A stretch of DNA of 43,779 nucleotides from Nostoc sp. FACHB-110 (lineage in GTDB: Bacteria > Cyanobacteriota > Cyanobacteriia > Cyanobacteriales > Nostocaceae), in the NCBI RefSeq assembly GCF_014697425.1, contig NZ_JACJRU010000056.1, forward strand, positions 1 to 43,779, in the 5' to 3' direction. How positions within the stretch are numbered: the stretch's first letter is position 1; each line of letters begins with the position of its first letter. The position numbers were made by a program, and so were the translations under genes. Below the pieces are notes generated by a model that saw only the letters and a program-made list of their open reading frames with translations, was not told the origin of the DNA and did no database searches. Positions 22,327-31,396 of the stretch are shown here, one piece after another.

Positions 22327-23337
22327 TTAGAAATCAATTTCTAAATCCGACATAACCTCTATCCATTTATCTGGTGTTGATAAAGTTTGTTGCAAAAATT
22401 CTGGAGTCAATTGGCTAGAATTTGCTTTGTATAACAGTGCGGCGTAGCTCAAATTACGAGCTTGCTTTTTGAAATTATCGCTTCCATACAACGCAATCAA
22501 ATTTGCCAGTTTTTCCTCAAGTTTGGGAATAGCAACTTCAGCCAAAGCCAGTAAATTATTCATCCATTGTTGCTTTTCTGTAAAGAAAGCTGCTAATTCT
22601 GGGTTAGCGGAATTTTTAGCCTCTTCACACATAGCTTTAATCTTTTCCCACTTATAAGTATTCCAAGGTTTAGCTTGCATTACAGGTAATTGCCATTTGA
22701 CAATTTCCTCACACCAGTAGTCTTTAATAGCTTTGACTTGCACAATCTGAAAACCAGGTAAAATTAGTGCAGTTAATTTCCCTCCATGACAGGCTCCAGT
22801 ATCGATACCATAAACTTTTTGCGCGATGATTAAGGGGTTATCTTCCACAACATGATGCCCAAAAATTACGGGTTTTTGACCTGTATATTGCTGAGTCCAA
22901 TATGCTCTGCCATACTGTTTTTCGAGATATTTTTCGCCGGAGGTGCAACCACACAAAACCTCTTGTTTTTGAGATGCAATAGCGATGCCATTTTCGACAG
23001 CAGCATGAACAAAAATCGCTTCATCTGTTTCATAATAGTAGGGAAGATGACTAATCCAATCTAAAAACTCTGCGTAGCGATCGCTAAACTGTAACTTGAC
23101 AATTTCTTGAGAGTATGAAAGAGTTTGACGCAGGTGTTTACGTTCGTGATTACCCATTAAAACAATTGTGTTCGGTCGATTGCGCAGAAAGTCATAAACT
23201 TTGACAGAATCAGGCCCCCGATCAACAATATCTCCCAAAGAAACTAAACAATCTTCAGCACTTAGTTGAACTTTTTCCAGTAAGAGAATTAGTTCTTGAT
23301 AACAACCATGAATATCCCCAACTACAATTGTTCGCAT
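22327..23337 (-). CDS. PPP-family metallophosphatase
   Basis: A 336-residue protein with the metallophosphoesterase signatures GDIHG (Asp8, His10), GDIVDRG (Asp36, Asp39, Arg40) and GNHE (63-65), a later FGHHVVED and GIDTGACHGG. This is the pattern of PPP phosphatases and symmetrical Ap4A hydrolases, which use two metal ions. The catalytic domain ends near residue 205. The remaining ~130 residues (from about KAIKDYWCEEIVKWQ) are a helical extension not needed for catalysis in relatives, perhaps for substrate or partner binding. Protein Ser/Thr phosphatase versus dinucleotide hydrolase cannot be settled from sequence alone. It is a single gene, convergent with ridA. Confidence 0.85.
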   Translation of the reverse strand: MRTIVVGDIHGCYQELILLLEKVQLSAEDCLVSLGDIVDRGPDSVKVYDFLRNRPNTIVLMGNHERKHLRQTLSYSQEIVKLQFSDRYAEFLDWISHLPYYYETDEAIFVHAAVENGIAIASQKQEVLCGCTSGEKYLEKQYGRAYWTQQYTGQKPVIFGHHVVEDNPLIIAQKVYGIDTGACHGGKLTALILPGFQIVQVKAIKDYWCEEIVKWQLPVMQAKPWNTYKWEKIKAMCEEAKNSANPELAAFFTEKQQWMNNLLALAEVAIPKLEEKLANLIALYGSDNFKKQARNLSYAALLYKANSSQLTPEFLQQTLSTPDKWIEVMSDLEIDF

Positions 23338-23573
23338 ATTAAATAAATCTGGTAATTAAAAAATTATTAGCAACCCTAAGCGCATAAGCATCAAAAATCT
23401 GGTTAATAAAACTAGTCTAAATCACATTTCTGGCTAAAGTAGCTTTTTCATATTTTTGTAAAATGCTAATCACTTGACTTTGTTAATTCAGTAGTATCAG
23501 TTAAAAGAACAACATAGCACTTATCTTGCTGCTTAAATGCTGATTAGCTTGCTACATAAAATCGCCACTTCCT

Positions 23574-24026
23574 ATGAATAAAGAAGACGTAATATTTCTG
23601 CGTTTGTTTGGTTCTATATTTGCTGGTGTTGGCAGTATATTTGCTATATCTGGTATTTTCATCGCCTTAAATACGCATTCTTTTGTTGCGAAAGGGATAT
23701 CAACACAAGGAACTGTGATTGATTTAGTGCGACATACATCACGAGATAGTAATGGTCGTCGTTCAACTGCTTATTATCCAGTAGTAAAATTTACACCTAA
23801 TTCTGGTGATCCGGTCACTTTTGAAGCTAATAGCGGTAGTAACCCACCAGCACACCAAAGAGGTCAACAAATAGATATTCTCTACAATCCTCAAGAACCA
23901 GAAGCAGCAACAATTAACTCTTGGTTTAATTTCTGGTTTTTGCCTACGATGTTTATTGGTATGGGATCGCTGTTTGTCGTGATTGGTGGAATTCCCTTGG
24001 TGAAGTCGTTTCTTCCTAGTAGATGA
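23574..24026 (+). CDS. DUF3592 domain membrane protein
   Basis: A 150-residue protein with two membrane helices (about residues 8-32 and 120-145) around a soluble beta-rich domain. The central part (AKGISTQGTVIDLVRHTSRD, YYPVVKFTPNSGDPVTFEAN, QQIDILYNPQEPEAATIN) has the order typical of DUF3592 proteins: a TEGTV-like strand, a Y-P-V-V-x-F strand and a V-x-Y-x-P-x-x-P-x-x-A turn. The function of the family is unknown. It stands alone, with a repeat-filled gap downstream. Confidence 0.8.
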   Translation: MNKEDVIFLRLFGSIFAGVGSIFAISGIFIALNTHSFVAKGISTQGTVIDLVRHTSRDSNGRRSTAYYPVVKFTPNSGDPVTFEANSGSNPPAHQRGQQIDILYNPQEPEAATINSWFNFWFLPTMFIGMGSLFVVIGGIPLVKSFLPSR

Positions 24027-24118
24027 GGTAATGTGTGATTTTGCTTTCTCCGTTGCCACAGGCCTTAACTTCACTCTCACTCCTAAGAAACACATTGCGT
24101 GGAGTCAGAAATAGAGAT

Positions 24119-24431
24119 CAATACGGTTCAGTTAAGAGAATAGTAGGTTGGGTGTAGCGATAGCGTAACCCAACAAAGTATGCGTCAATGTTGGGTTCCG
24201 TTCCTCCACCCAACCTACACCAGTCTAATACCAATTTAAGAAAAGAATGCGACAGATAGAAATCAGGAAATTCTCACTGGAGCTAGATTTCTTAATTGCG
24301 TTAGCGAATCTTTGAGCGTCGGAACGAGCGTCGCGTCATTGCGAATTGTGTTAGCGCAGCGTTAGCGAGCCTGCGAGCGTCATTGCGAATTGCGAATTGG
24401 TATAAGTTGTTGCCTTAACTGAACTGTATTG
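24119..24431. mobile_element. 313-bp MITE with 18-bp ends and 10-bp target duplication
   Basis: The ends are CAATACGGTTCAGTTAAG (24119-24136) and CTTAACTGAACTGTATTG (24414-24431), inverted with one mismatch in 18. Both sides carry the direct repeat AAATAGAGAT (24109-24118 and 24432-24441). End length and duplication size are compatible with an IS4-type parent. No coding sequence is present. The interior contains two further inverted pairs: GTAGGTTGGGTG (24143-24154) / CACCCAACCTAC (24207-24218), and ATACCAATT (24228-24236) / AATTGGTAT (24395-24403), the latter enclosing GAGCGTC and TTAGCGA words repeated several times. Confidence 0.8.
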
Positions 24432-24471
24432 AAATAGAGATGAGTTTCAAGCCAAAAGCTTGTTAACACAT

Positions 24472-24713
24472 ATCTTGCACCTAGCGACTGAAGTCGCGGC
24501 TACACAGACAAAACCCGCACTTCGACAAGCTCAGTGACCACCTGCACGGGTTCCAAACCCTTGATATTGTGTTAGTCCGCGTGGTGCGCCAAGCGCAGCG
24601 CAAGCGCGATAGGCGGACTTCGCTTGTATAGCCGAGCCAGTGCGTTGGGCGGGCAATGCCCGACTTGAAGCATCTGGCGTGCAAATTCCATTCGCCAAGG
24701 CTAGGTGCAAGAT
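24472..24713. repeat. Inverted-repeat-bounded intergenic element
   Basis: About 242 bp between perfect 13-bp inverted repeats ATCTTGCACCTAG (24472-24484) and CTAGGTGCAAGAT (24701-24713); the match extends imperfectly outward through AGCTT. The interior includes short palindromic words such as GCGACTGAAGTCGC, and GC-rich repeats around 24575-24660. No coding frame is credible. It lies between the 313-bp MITE and the 3' end of the hydrolase gene. Confidence 0.6.
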
Positions 24714-24752
24714 GTGAATTAAGCTAAAATTTTTCCTGCCTTCTGGAGAAAC

Positions 24753-25724
24753 TTACGTGGGCGGGTTTCCCGACGTGAGCAAATTGTCGTCCTCCTGGCT
24801 CTTGTCTTCTAATTGCTCGCTAAGACACCGATTCATCCAATCTAGAATCGCTTGGTTAACCTGTTCTGGGCATTCATCATGAGGGCAATGCCCCACATTT
24901 TCTAAGTTGAGCAGTTCTAATTTTTCGTTATATAGAGCAAACTGACTAGCCAGTGCAGGGGGAACAAATCGGTCTTTTTGCCCCCAAATTAGCAGCATTG
25001 GAATTGTTAATGTTGGCAATACAGCTTTCACGTTAGGACTAAAATTAACACCGATCGCCGCTTTAAATAAAGCACTAAAAGCCCGTGCAGAACCCCTATC
25101 TTGTGGCGGCCCAGCCAGGATTTCTATCAGTTCATCGGTGATAGCTTCGGGGTTAGCATAAGCCAAACTCGCCCAGCGACGCACAAAGTTGGGGCGGCGG
25201 ACAAAGTGAAACACTGGTTTCAATATCCACGGTGAAGCCACAATATTTTTGATGCTTGTCACAACGGGACGTAGCACAGGTGGAATCGCTTCTTGTTCTA
25301 ATGATGGGTCTGGTAAACTCATCATGACAATTCCCTGCACCATATCAGGATGAGCCGCCGCCGCCCCTAAGGAAATCAAGGAACCATTGGAATTTCCTAT
25401 CAATACAGCAGGTTGCCTAATAAATGTCCGCCAAAATTCATATACCTGTTCTACCCAAAGTTCGATACTGTAATTAGCTGGGGCTTTTTCCGAAGCACCA
25501 AAACCCAGCATATCTAAGGCATAAACTGTATGATTTTGTCCCAAAACTTCTAAATTATGCCGCCAATGACCAATGGAAGCACCAAATCCATGTAATAAAA
25601 TTAAAGGCGTTGTTCTCGGGTAACTTTGGCTAGGTCTGATGTAGGTATAACGAATTTTCCAGCCACGCCAAACCCAATCTCTTTGATTCCCAACTCGTTG
25701 CTGCCAGTGTACCGCAGTGGTCAA
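24753..25724 (-). CDS. Alpha/beta-fold hydrolase
   Basis: A 323-residue protein with the canonical fold: oxyanion loop LLHGFGAS (about 43-50), nucleophile elbow GNSNGS with Ser112, acid Asp251 in WGQKDRFVP and His279 in VGHCPHDECP. The ALDMLGFGASEKAP segment after strand 4 and the cap region are as in MenH/haloperoxidase/pheophytinase-like enzymes, but the substrate cannot be told. Start: TTG 25724 is preceded by GGGAGG at 25730-25735 with ideal spacing, so a non-ATG start is well supported. The C-terminus (EDKSQEDDNLLTSGNPPT) is partly derived from common intergenic repeat sequence. Confidence 0.85.
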   Translation of the reverse strand: MTTAVHWQQRVGNQRDWVWRGWKIRYTYIRPSQSYPRTTPLILLHGFGASIGHWRHNLEVLGQNHTVYALDMLGFGASEKAPANYSIELWVEQVYEFWRTFIRQPAVLIGNSNGSLISLGAAAAHPDMVQGIVMMSLPDPSLEQEAIPPVLRPVVTSIKNIVASPWILKPVFHFVRRPNFVRRWASLAYANPEAITDELIEILAGPPQDRGSARAFSALFKAAIGVNFSPNVKAVLPTLTIPMLLIWGQKDRFVPPALASQFALYNEKLELLNLENVGHCPHDECPEQVNQAILDWMNRCLSEQLEDKSQEDDNLLTSGNPPT

Positions 25725-26162
25725 ACTTGCCTCCCATTTATCAGCACCGTATTACATCCACTATAAAAGCTGAAAGCTTAGAAGATTTAGACTCTCCTCA
25801 TCTTCTGATCTATTTACCTTGATGCAAATGTATAGAATATAACTTTTGCTTAAGCATCCAAATTCCGCCTAAAACTTGATATCCTGGTAACATCCATAGC
25901 CCTGAGCTTGTCAATAACTAGTAAAATAATTGTTACAATAGTTAATGATTCTCTAGGTTATGTGATTTAAATTAACTGTTGCAGAGAAATTCGCTTCAAT
26001 ATGAGTAGAATGACAAATACAGCCATTGGTAACTAAGCTATAGATTAGTTACTCTAGAATCAGAGTTTCATTTTAAGTCCTCAGCTATTTAAGTATTGTG
26101 CTTCTGAGGCATATCAAACAAAACCAAACTATATTCTAAAAAGAGAGCTCCCACAAATCATA
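25725..26162. other. Intergenic region upstream of infC
   Basis: 438 bp between the divergent hydrolase and infC genes. AT-rich; a region around 25908-25950 (TTGTCAATAACTAG...TTGTTACAATAG) has promoter-like words but no pair with standard spacing. No known riboswitch or leader structure is recognised. The stretch just before infC holds AAAGAGAGCTCCC, with only a weak Shine-Dalgarno. Confidence 0.4.
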
Positions 26163-26696
26163 ATGCCTGTGATTGAGAAAAAAAGAACTCGCGATCTGCC
26201 CCAAATTAACGAAAGAATCCGCTTTCCGAAAATTCGAGTCATTGATACTGATGGCTCCCAACTCGGAATTATCACTCCGCAAGAAGCATTGCAACTAGCA
26301 GAAGAAAAAGAACTCGACTTAGTGCTGCTGAGTGATAAGGCTGACCCGCCAGTTTGCCGAATTATGGATTACGGTAAATACAAGTTTGAACAAGAGAAGA
26401 AAGCGCGGGAAGCCCGGAAAAAGCAACACACGGCTGATGTTAAAGAAGTGAAGATGCGCTACAAAATTGAAGAACACGACTACAACGTGCGTGTGAAGCA
26501 AGCAGAGCGTTTCTTGAAAGATGGTGATAAAGTTAAAGCTACTGTGATGTTTCGGGGTCGGGAAATTCAACACAGTGACTTAGCAGAAACCTTGCTCAAG
26601 CGTATGGCGACAGACTTAGAGCCTTTCGGTGAAGTACAGCAAGCACCGAAAAAAGAGGGCAGAAATATGATGATGCTGATTTCGCCCAAGAAGTGA
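26163..26696 (+). CDS. infC: Translation initiation factor IF-3
   Basis: A 177-residue protein with the complete two-domain architecture: an N-terminal domain (INERIRFPKIRVIDTDGSQL, ALQLAEEKELDLVLLSDKAD, PPVCRIMDYGKYKFEQEKK), a lysine-rich linker helix, and a C-terminal domain (KEVKMRYKIEEHDYNVRVKQ, FLKDGDKVKATVMFRGREIQ). IF-3 binds the 30S subunit, prevents premature 50S joining and checks the initiator tRNA-start codon match. It starts at an ordinary ATG rather than the rare AUU used by many bacterial infC genes, so classical AUU-based autoregulation is not expected. It is not followed by rpmI-rplT here; it is a single gene with its own terminator. Confidence 0.97.
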   Translation: MPVIEKKRTRDLPQINERIRFPKIRVIDTDGSQLGIITPQEALQLAEEKELDLVLLSDKADPPVCRIMDYGKYKFEQEKKAREARKKQHTADVKEVKMRYKIEEHDYNVRVKQAERFLKDGDKVKATVMFRGREIQHSDLAETLLKRMATDLEPFGEVQQAPKKEGRNMMMLISPKK

Positions 26697-26784
26697 TGTC
26701 TAATTTTTCGACAAATAACCCATAATTGACTGCTAAAAATAGCGTAACGACCTAAAGGTCAGAGAAGTTTATCAAAAATTGATA

Positions 26785-26841
26785 GTCCTGAGTGCTGAGT
26801 GGGAAACATAATACTCAGTTGCTCAGGACTCTTGCTTTTTT
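26785..26841 (+). terminator. Terminator-like hairpin downstream of infC
   Basis: GTCCTGAG (26785-26792) pairs with CTCAGGAC (26822-26829), and inside it CTGAGT pairs with ACTCAG. Six T follow at 26836-26841 after a short CTTGC spacer. It lies about 90 bp past the infC stop. The rest of the gap to 27009 is repeat-like filler. Confidence 0.6.
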
Positions 26842-27009
26842 AGAGATGAGATTTGTGGGGGAAAGGTGACTGGGGTGTAGAGGTGCAGAAAAATAGGTTC
26901 AGGAGAGATAATTTTTGCTCCGCCTTGTCTCCCCCACTCCCAACTCCCTATTCCCCACTTCCTCATCTTGAGCAACCGTTTGCGGGGTGATACCAGAAAT
27001 TTAAAGTGC

Positions 27010-30000
27010 ATGGAACTGAAACATCACTCGTTGGTTGTCAATAAAGGTGTTCTCTCACGGCTGTTACAGTGGGTAAATCTTCGACCAGAAGAAGGCGAAC
27101 GAACGTGGATTATGTTTGCCTTTTACACAACTGTATCTATTGGGTTGCGCTGGGCAGAGGATAGTACAGTAGCACTGTTTTTAGATGAATATGGTGCTGG
27201 CCCGTTGCCTTGGATGTATATTGCTAGTGCGGCGATGGGTGCGGGGTTAGTTTTTGTCTATTCTTGGCTACAAAAACTATTTCCGTTGCGCTGGGTGGTG
27301 GTAGCGATCGCACCTTGTATGGTCGTGCCTCTAATCTTCTTGGTATTATTACGTGATGGGTTACACGTTTCTCACCTGACAGTGATTTTGGTGTTTGTGC
27401 TGCGGCTGTGGGTAGATGGACTTTATGTAGTTAATGACCTAAATACATCGATTGTTGCTAACCAAATATTCAACATCCGCGAAATTAAACGCACATACCC
27501 ACTAGTTAGCAGTGGATTATTAGTAGCAGATGTGATTAGCGGCTTTAGTTTGCCGTGGATTTTGCAATTCGTCAAACTCGAAAAAGTTATTTTGATTGCT
27601 TGTGGCTTGATTGTTTTAGGTTCGGCAATTTTATCTTATTTAAGCAATCAATATCGAGCCGCTTTTCCTGATGCGCCCCAACGCGAAGTCCCTCACGAAC
27701 AAGCTTCTCGATATCGCCGAATTCAAGCACCACTGCGCCGCTATACATGGCAGTTATTTGCTTTTGTTGGTCTTTTACAAGTAATTGGGCTGTTAGTAGA
27801 CTTTCAATATCTGCGAGAACTGAAATCGAATTTGGGCGATCGCGATCTTGCCAGTTTCTTAGGTATCTTTGGCGGTATCGTTGGTTTATGTGAGTTGGCA
27901 ACTCAGTGGTTTGTTTCTAGCCGACTCATTGAACGGATTGGGGTATTTTTTACAGCCGCCTTACTACCGATTAGTGTAGGCTTTGTTGTCCCTACTGCGA
28001 TCGCTGTTTTAAATTTATTCCCCGCTTTGCACTCCTATGGCATTTTTTGGGGATTGGTAGGTTTAAAGTTTTGTGACGAACTCCTACGCTACACCTTTGT
28101 AGTCAGTAGTGGCCCGGTGCTATATCAACCTATTCCCGAAAGGTTACGCAGTCATATGCAGACCTTATCTGGTGGTACAGCCGAAGCAATTGCCACGGGA
28201 AGTGCTGGGTTACTTATTTTGACAACTTTATTTATCTGTCGCAGATTTGTACCTCCAGGACTACAAGAATGGGTATTTGTGGGTGAAACAGTATTGGCTG
28301 CGGCTATCTGCTTAAGAGTTGTTTGGATACTGCGATCGCGTTATGTTGATTTATTAGTTTTAAGTGCCGAACGCGGCGAACTGAGTGCCTCTAAAGTGGG
28401 CTTACGCGTCTTTAAACAAGGGGTCGTCAAAGCTTTAGGCGAAAAAGGCAGTGCTGCTGATAAACACTCTTGTATTGAACTTTTAGCCCAAATTGACCCC
28501 CAAGGCGCAGCCCAAGTTTTAGCACCACTGCTATTTAAGTTACCTCCCCAATTACAGCGCCAAAGTTTAGAGGTGATGTTCATGGGAGGGGCGAATCCTG
28601 CTTATATCCCAGAAGTACGATTGTTAATCGAACAACCTCAAGAACAAATTGACCCTGAAGTTTTAGCGCTTGCGCTGCGTTACGTTTGGCTAGCTGAGGA
28701 AAATCCCAACTTGAGCCAACTAGAAGAATACTTACACGCACGTCACCATTCCCTCATCCGTGCGACTGCGGCGGCCTTACTTTTGCGTCAAGGAACGCCA
28801 ATGCAAAAGGTTGCAGCTACTAAAACCATGCAAAGGATGTTAACTCATAAGCAAGAACGAGAACGGATTAATGGTGTTAAAGCCCTGAGAGAAACCGTTT
28901 ATTTACAAGCACTGCGGATTCACATTCCCAATTTATTGCAAGATGAATCTTTAAGAGTGCGTTGTGCTGTTTTAGAAATGATTGCCGCTACGCGTTTAGA
29001 AGATTACTACTCGGCGTTGATAGCAGCACTTTACTATAAATCAACCCGCAGTACAGCGATGCGTAGCTTGATCAAACTAGAAAACGACGCTCTAGATATG
29101 CTGTTGCAACTGGCTACGAATACTTATAAACCGGAAGTGGTACGGATGTATGCGTGGCGGACTATTGCTCAAATTCCTACTTTAGAAGCAATTGAAGCTT
29201 TATGGTTACACTTAGAAAAATCTTGGGGTAATACTCGATATCAAATTTTGCGCAGCTTACTCAAAGTCCAAAAACAACCAGAAACCGACAATCGAGTTGA
29301 CCGTTTTCATCAAACTAGGGTAGAAAGTTTGATTGAGCAAGAATTGAAGTTTTTAGGCGAAATTTATGCGGCTTATATTGATTTACAAGCACCGCAAACT
29401 CTAGATCATCAATCATCACAACGAGCGCTTGTTGTTGGCGATTTGCTCCAAAGAGCATTGTTAGAACTAGAAATAGATGGCAGAGAAAGATTACTATTGC
29501 TATTGAGATTGCTTTATTCTCCCGAAAAAATGCAAGCGGCGGCCTTTAATTTGCGCTCGCCATCAGGAGTTAATGTAGCTAGAGGCTTAGAAATTTTAGA
29601 ACATACAGTAACTCTACCTCTGAAATCTCTGTTACTGAATATTTTAGACAAGCGATCGCACCGAGAAAAACTGCATTATTTGGTAGAAGCTGAAATTGTA
29701 GAATATCAACCTATGCCAATTAGCGAGCGACTGCGAAAAATGCTCAGTTTAGATAATTTTCTTTCTGATTGGTGCTTGGCTTGTTGTTTTCATTTAGCTC
29801 ACGTTAGCCGCATTCGCCTCACAAGTAACGAAATTTTAGTAGCGTTGCGTCATCCGACTGGCTTTGTGCGCGAAGCTGCGATCGCATATTTAAGCGCAGT
29901 TTCCCAGCGTGTGCTGTTAGAAATTTTGCCTAAGTTACAACAAGATTCTCACCCACTGGTAGCGGCACAAGTAAAAGAATTAATGAAAAAATATCTTGTT

Positions 30001-30015
30001 AAAGTGAGCAAATGA
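27010..30015 (+). CDS. MFS/NTT-like membrane transporter fused to HEAT repeats
   Basis: About 1001 residues. Residues about 25-435 have around 12 hydrophobic segments (WIMFAFYTTVSIGLRWAEDS, PLRWVVVAIAPCMVVPLIFL, VVNDLNTSIVANQIFNIREI...) with the look of the ADP/ATP (NTT)-type branch of the MFS superfamily. From about 440 on the protein is soluble and helical, with HEAT-type units (LIRATAAALLLRQG, LRVRCAVLEMIAATRLEDYY, STAMRSLIKLENDALDMLLQ, FVREAAIAYLSAVSQRVLLE). Such fusions suggest a transporter-like sensor or a transporter controlled by a cytosolic scaffold; the substrate is unknown. ATG 27010 is preferred to an in-frame TTG 42 bp earlier, which lies in intergenic repeat sequence. Confidence 0.8.
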   Translation: MELKHHSLVVNKGVLSRLLQWVNLRPEEGERTWIMFAFYTTVSIGLRWAEDSTVALFLDEYGAGPLPWMYIASAAMGAGLVFVYSWLQKLFPLRWVVVAIAPCMVVPLIFLVLLRDGLHVSHLTVILVFVLRLWVDGLYVVNDLNTSIVANQIFNIREIKRTYPLVSSGLLVADVISGFSLPWILQFVKLEKVILIACGLIVLGSAILSYLSNQYRAAFPDAPQREVPHEQASRYRRIQAPLRRYTWQLFAFVGLLQVIGLLVDFQYLRELKSNLGDRDLASFLGIFGGIVGLCELATQWFVSSRLIERIGVFFTAALLPISVGFVVPTAIAVLNLFPALHSYGIFWGLVGLKFCDELLRYTFVVSSGPVLYQPIPERLRSHMQTLSGGTAEAIATGSAGLLILTTLFICRRFVPPGLQEWVFVGETVLAAAICLRVVWILRSRYVDLLVLSAERGELSASKVGLRVFKQGVVKALGEKGSAADKHSCIELLAQIDPQGAAQVLAPLLFKLPPQLQRQSLEVMFMGGANPAYIPEVRLLIEQPQEQIDPEVLALALRYVWLAEENPNLSQLEEYLHARHHSLIRATAAALLLRQGTPMQKVAATKTMQRMLTHKQERERINGVKALRETVYLQALRIHIPNLLQDESLRVRCAVLEMIAATRLEDYYSALIAALYYKSTRSTAMRSLIKLENDALDMLLQLATNTYKPEVVRMYAWRTIAQIPTLEAIEALWLHLEKSWGNTRYQILRSLLKVQKQPETDNRVDRFHQTRVESLIEQELKFLGEIYAAYIDLQAPQTLDHQSSQRALVVGDLLQRALLELEIDGRERLLLLLRLLYSPEKMQAAAFNLRSPSGVNVARGLEILEHTVTLPLKSLLLNILDKRSHREKLHYLVEAEIVEYQPMPISERLRKMLSLDNFLSDWCLACCFHLAHVSRIRLTSNEILVALRHPTGFVREAAIAYLSAVSQRVLLEILPKLQQDSHPLVAAQVKELMKKYLVKVSK

Positions 30016-30214
30016 GCTAAATTCTCTCATTTAACTGGTCAGTTAACCATAAATCATACATTCTACTAAAAATCTACTGATGATGCTGGAATCAACAATT
30101 AGTGAGGAAACAATTACTTCTTAAAGATTTTATTACCCCTGGAACAATAGAGGAAAAATACGCTATTGTCTATTTTTTTATAGTACTTTTGTACGAAATA
30201 CTATGATCGAATTA

Positions 30215-30243
30215 GCCCCACGACACAGTGGGGTTTTGTTTTG
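30215..30243 (+). terminator. Rho-independent terminator after the transporter gene
   Basis: Stem CCCCAC (30216-30221) / GTGGGG (30228-30233) with a 6-base loop, followed by TTTTGTTTTG. It ends 25 bp before the next start codon, so the CAP gene's promoter would have to overlap or precede it (for example TACTATGAT near 30199). Confidence 0.75.
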
Positions 30244-30267
30244 TGGGTATGAACTGTAAATAAGTAG

Positions 30268-30834
30268 ATGACTCTGAGATCCAAACGCCAAAGAAAATTA
30301 CTGTCAATGATGTGGTTAACATGGATAGCGATCGCCATGTTAACTACAGGGTGTGAAAAACTAGTTGAATATTTGCCATCGTTGCCAAATATTCAGTTAC
30401 CAGCCTCTCTACCACCTGTGCTACCGACTCAATCAACCAAAGTAGCAGATATGGAAGCCGCAGTCCGCCAAGGAATCAACCAAGTACGACAAAAAAATGG
30501 TCTTCAGCCGCTCCAAAATAATGACAAACTAGCCCAGGTTGCTCGTAACTATAGCCGTCAGATGGCTCAGAAAAAGTTTTTTAGTCATACAGGCGCAGAT
30601 GGGAGCACTTTGTCAGATAGAGTCCGTGCAGGTGGTATCACTTATTGGATGGTGGGTGAGAACTTATTTACCTGCACAAATGTGCCGCGGCCTGTACCAG
30701 CAGCGATTGAGGGTTGGATGAACAGCCCTGGACACCGAGCCAATATTTTACGTCCAGTTTTTCGAGAAACAGGTGTGGGCATCTGGCGTGTGGGTAATAC
30801 GTACTACATGACGCAGTTATTTTTGCGACGTTAG
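30268..30834 (+). CDS. CAP (SCP/PR1) domain lipoprotein
   Basis: A 188-residue protein with a lipoprotein signal: hydrophobic WLTWIAIAMLTTGC with the lipobox cysteine at residue 29. A proline-rich linker leads to a CAP domain from about residue 62. CAP signatures are visible: VARNYSRQMAQKKFFSHTG (central helix and histidine), GENLF (conserved Glu), W.NSPGHRANIL (second histidine) and the final strand VGIWRVGNTYYMTQLF. CAP proteins occur in many bacteria as exported proteins; roles proposed include lipid or sterol binding and cell-wall association. The membrane from which it hangs and its ligand are not deducible. Confidence 0.9.
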   Translation: MTLRSKRQRKLLSMMWLTWIAIAMLTTGCEKLVEYLPSLPNIQLPASLPPVLPTQSTKVADMEAAVRQGINQVRQKNGLQPLQNNDKLAQVARNYSRQMAQKKFFSHTGADGSTLSDRVRAGGITYWMVGENLFTCTNVPRPVPAAIEGWMNSPGHRANILRPVFRETGVGIWRVGNTYYMTQLFLRR

Positions 30835-30924
30835 TTATGGCAAATGTAAATACAAACTTACGATAGGTGCAGCGATCGCCTCTGCCAACTAAACTACAAG
30901 TGTAGTATTATCTCAAAAACTCCC

Positions 30925-31389
30925 GTGAAAGCAAGATGGATCATTACAGCAGTTTCCGCTGCGTTGTTTTTTGGTGGTAGCCTGTTTACTTCCCTACGCG
31001 ACCCTTGGTTTCAAAACCTGCAACGTCCGAGTTGGTTAACCTTTGAGTTTCTCATTCCCTTTATCTGGACTTTTATTTGGCTTTGTCTGACCATCTCTGC
31101 AATTATTGTTTGGGAGAAAAGCTCAAGAAAAGGTGCGCGTCCTTGGCGTTTAATGGCTGTATATGCTGCGATCGCATTATTAACTTCCCTTTACAGTCCT
31201 GTGGTAGTGGAACTGCGTAGCCTTATAGGTGGCATCATTGTTGGTGGTTCAGCAACACTATTAGTTTATATTCTGGCTTTTATTGTCCAGCCAATTTCTC
31301 AAAAAGCTTCATGGCTGTTTCTTCCCTACGCACTCTGGGGGCCTTTTGGGACATATCTGACTTGGTTATTACTACAACTCAATAGTTGA
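30925..31389 (+). CDS. TspO/MBR family membrane protein
   Basis: A 154-residue protein with five hydrophobic segments. Family-like features are the Trp/Pro-rich first loop (RDPWFQNLQRPSWLTFEFLI, with PxW after a membrane segment), FIWTFIWLCLTISA and the C-terminal FLPYALWGPFGTYLTWLL, which resembles the end of TspO proteins. TspO binds tetrapyrroles and cholesterol-like ligands and is linked to stress responses and pigment control in photosynthetic bacteria. The match is to a divergent cyanobacterial branch, so exact function is uncertain. Start GTG 30925. The stop is 7 bp before the htrA-like gene, so the two are probably co-transcribed. Confidence 0.75.
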   Translation: MKARWIITAVSAALFFGGSLFTSLRDPWFQNLQRPSWLTFEFLIPFIWTFIWLCLTISAIIVWEKSSRKGARPWRLMAVYAAIALLTSLYSPVVVELRSLIGGIIVGGSATLLVYILAFIVQPISQKASWLFLPYALWGPFGTYLTWLLLQLNS

Positions 31390-31396
31390 ATCAATC

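Noticed and set aside
24481..24684. A 67-codon minus-strand frame with many Arg and Cys in the repeat region.
   Set aside because: It lies wholly inside an inverted-repeat element and translates GC-rich palindromic words; no gene signal.
25908..25950. Possible infC promoter with TTGTCA and TACAAT.
   Set aside because: The spacer would be 20 bp and alternatives are equally weak; not listed as a promoter.
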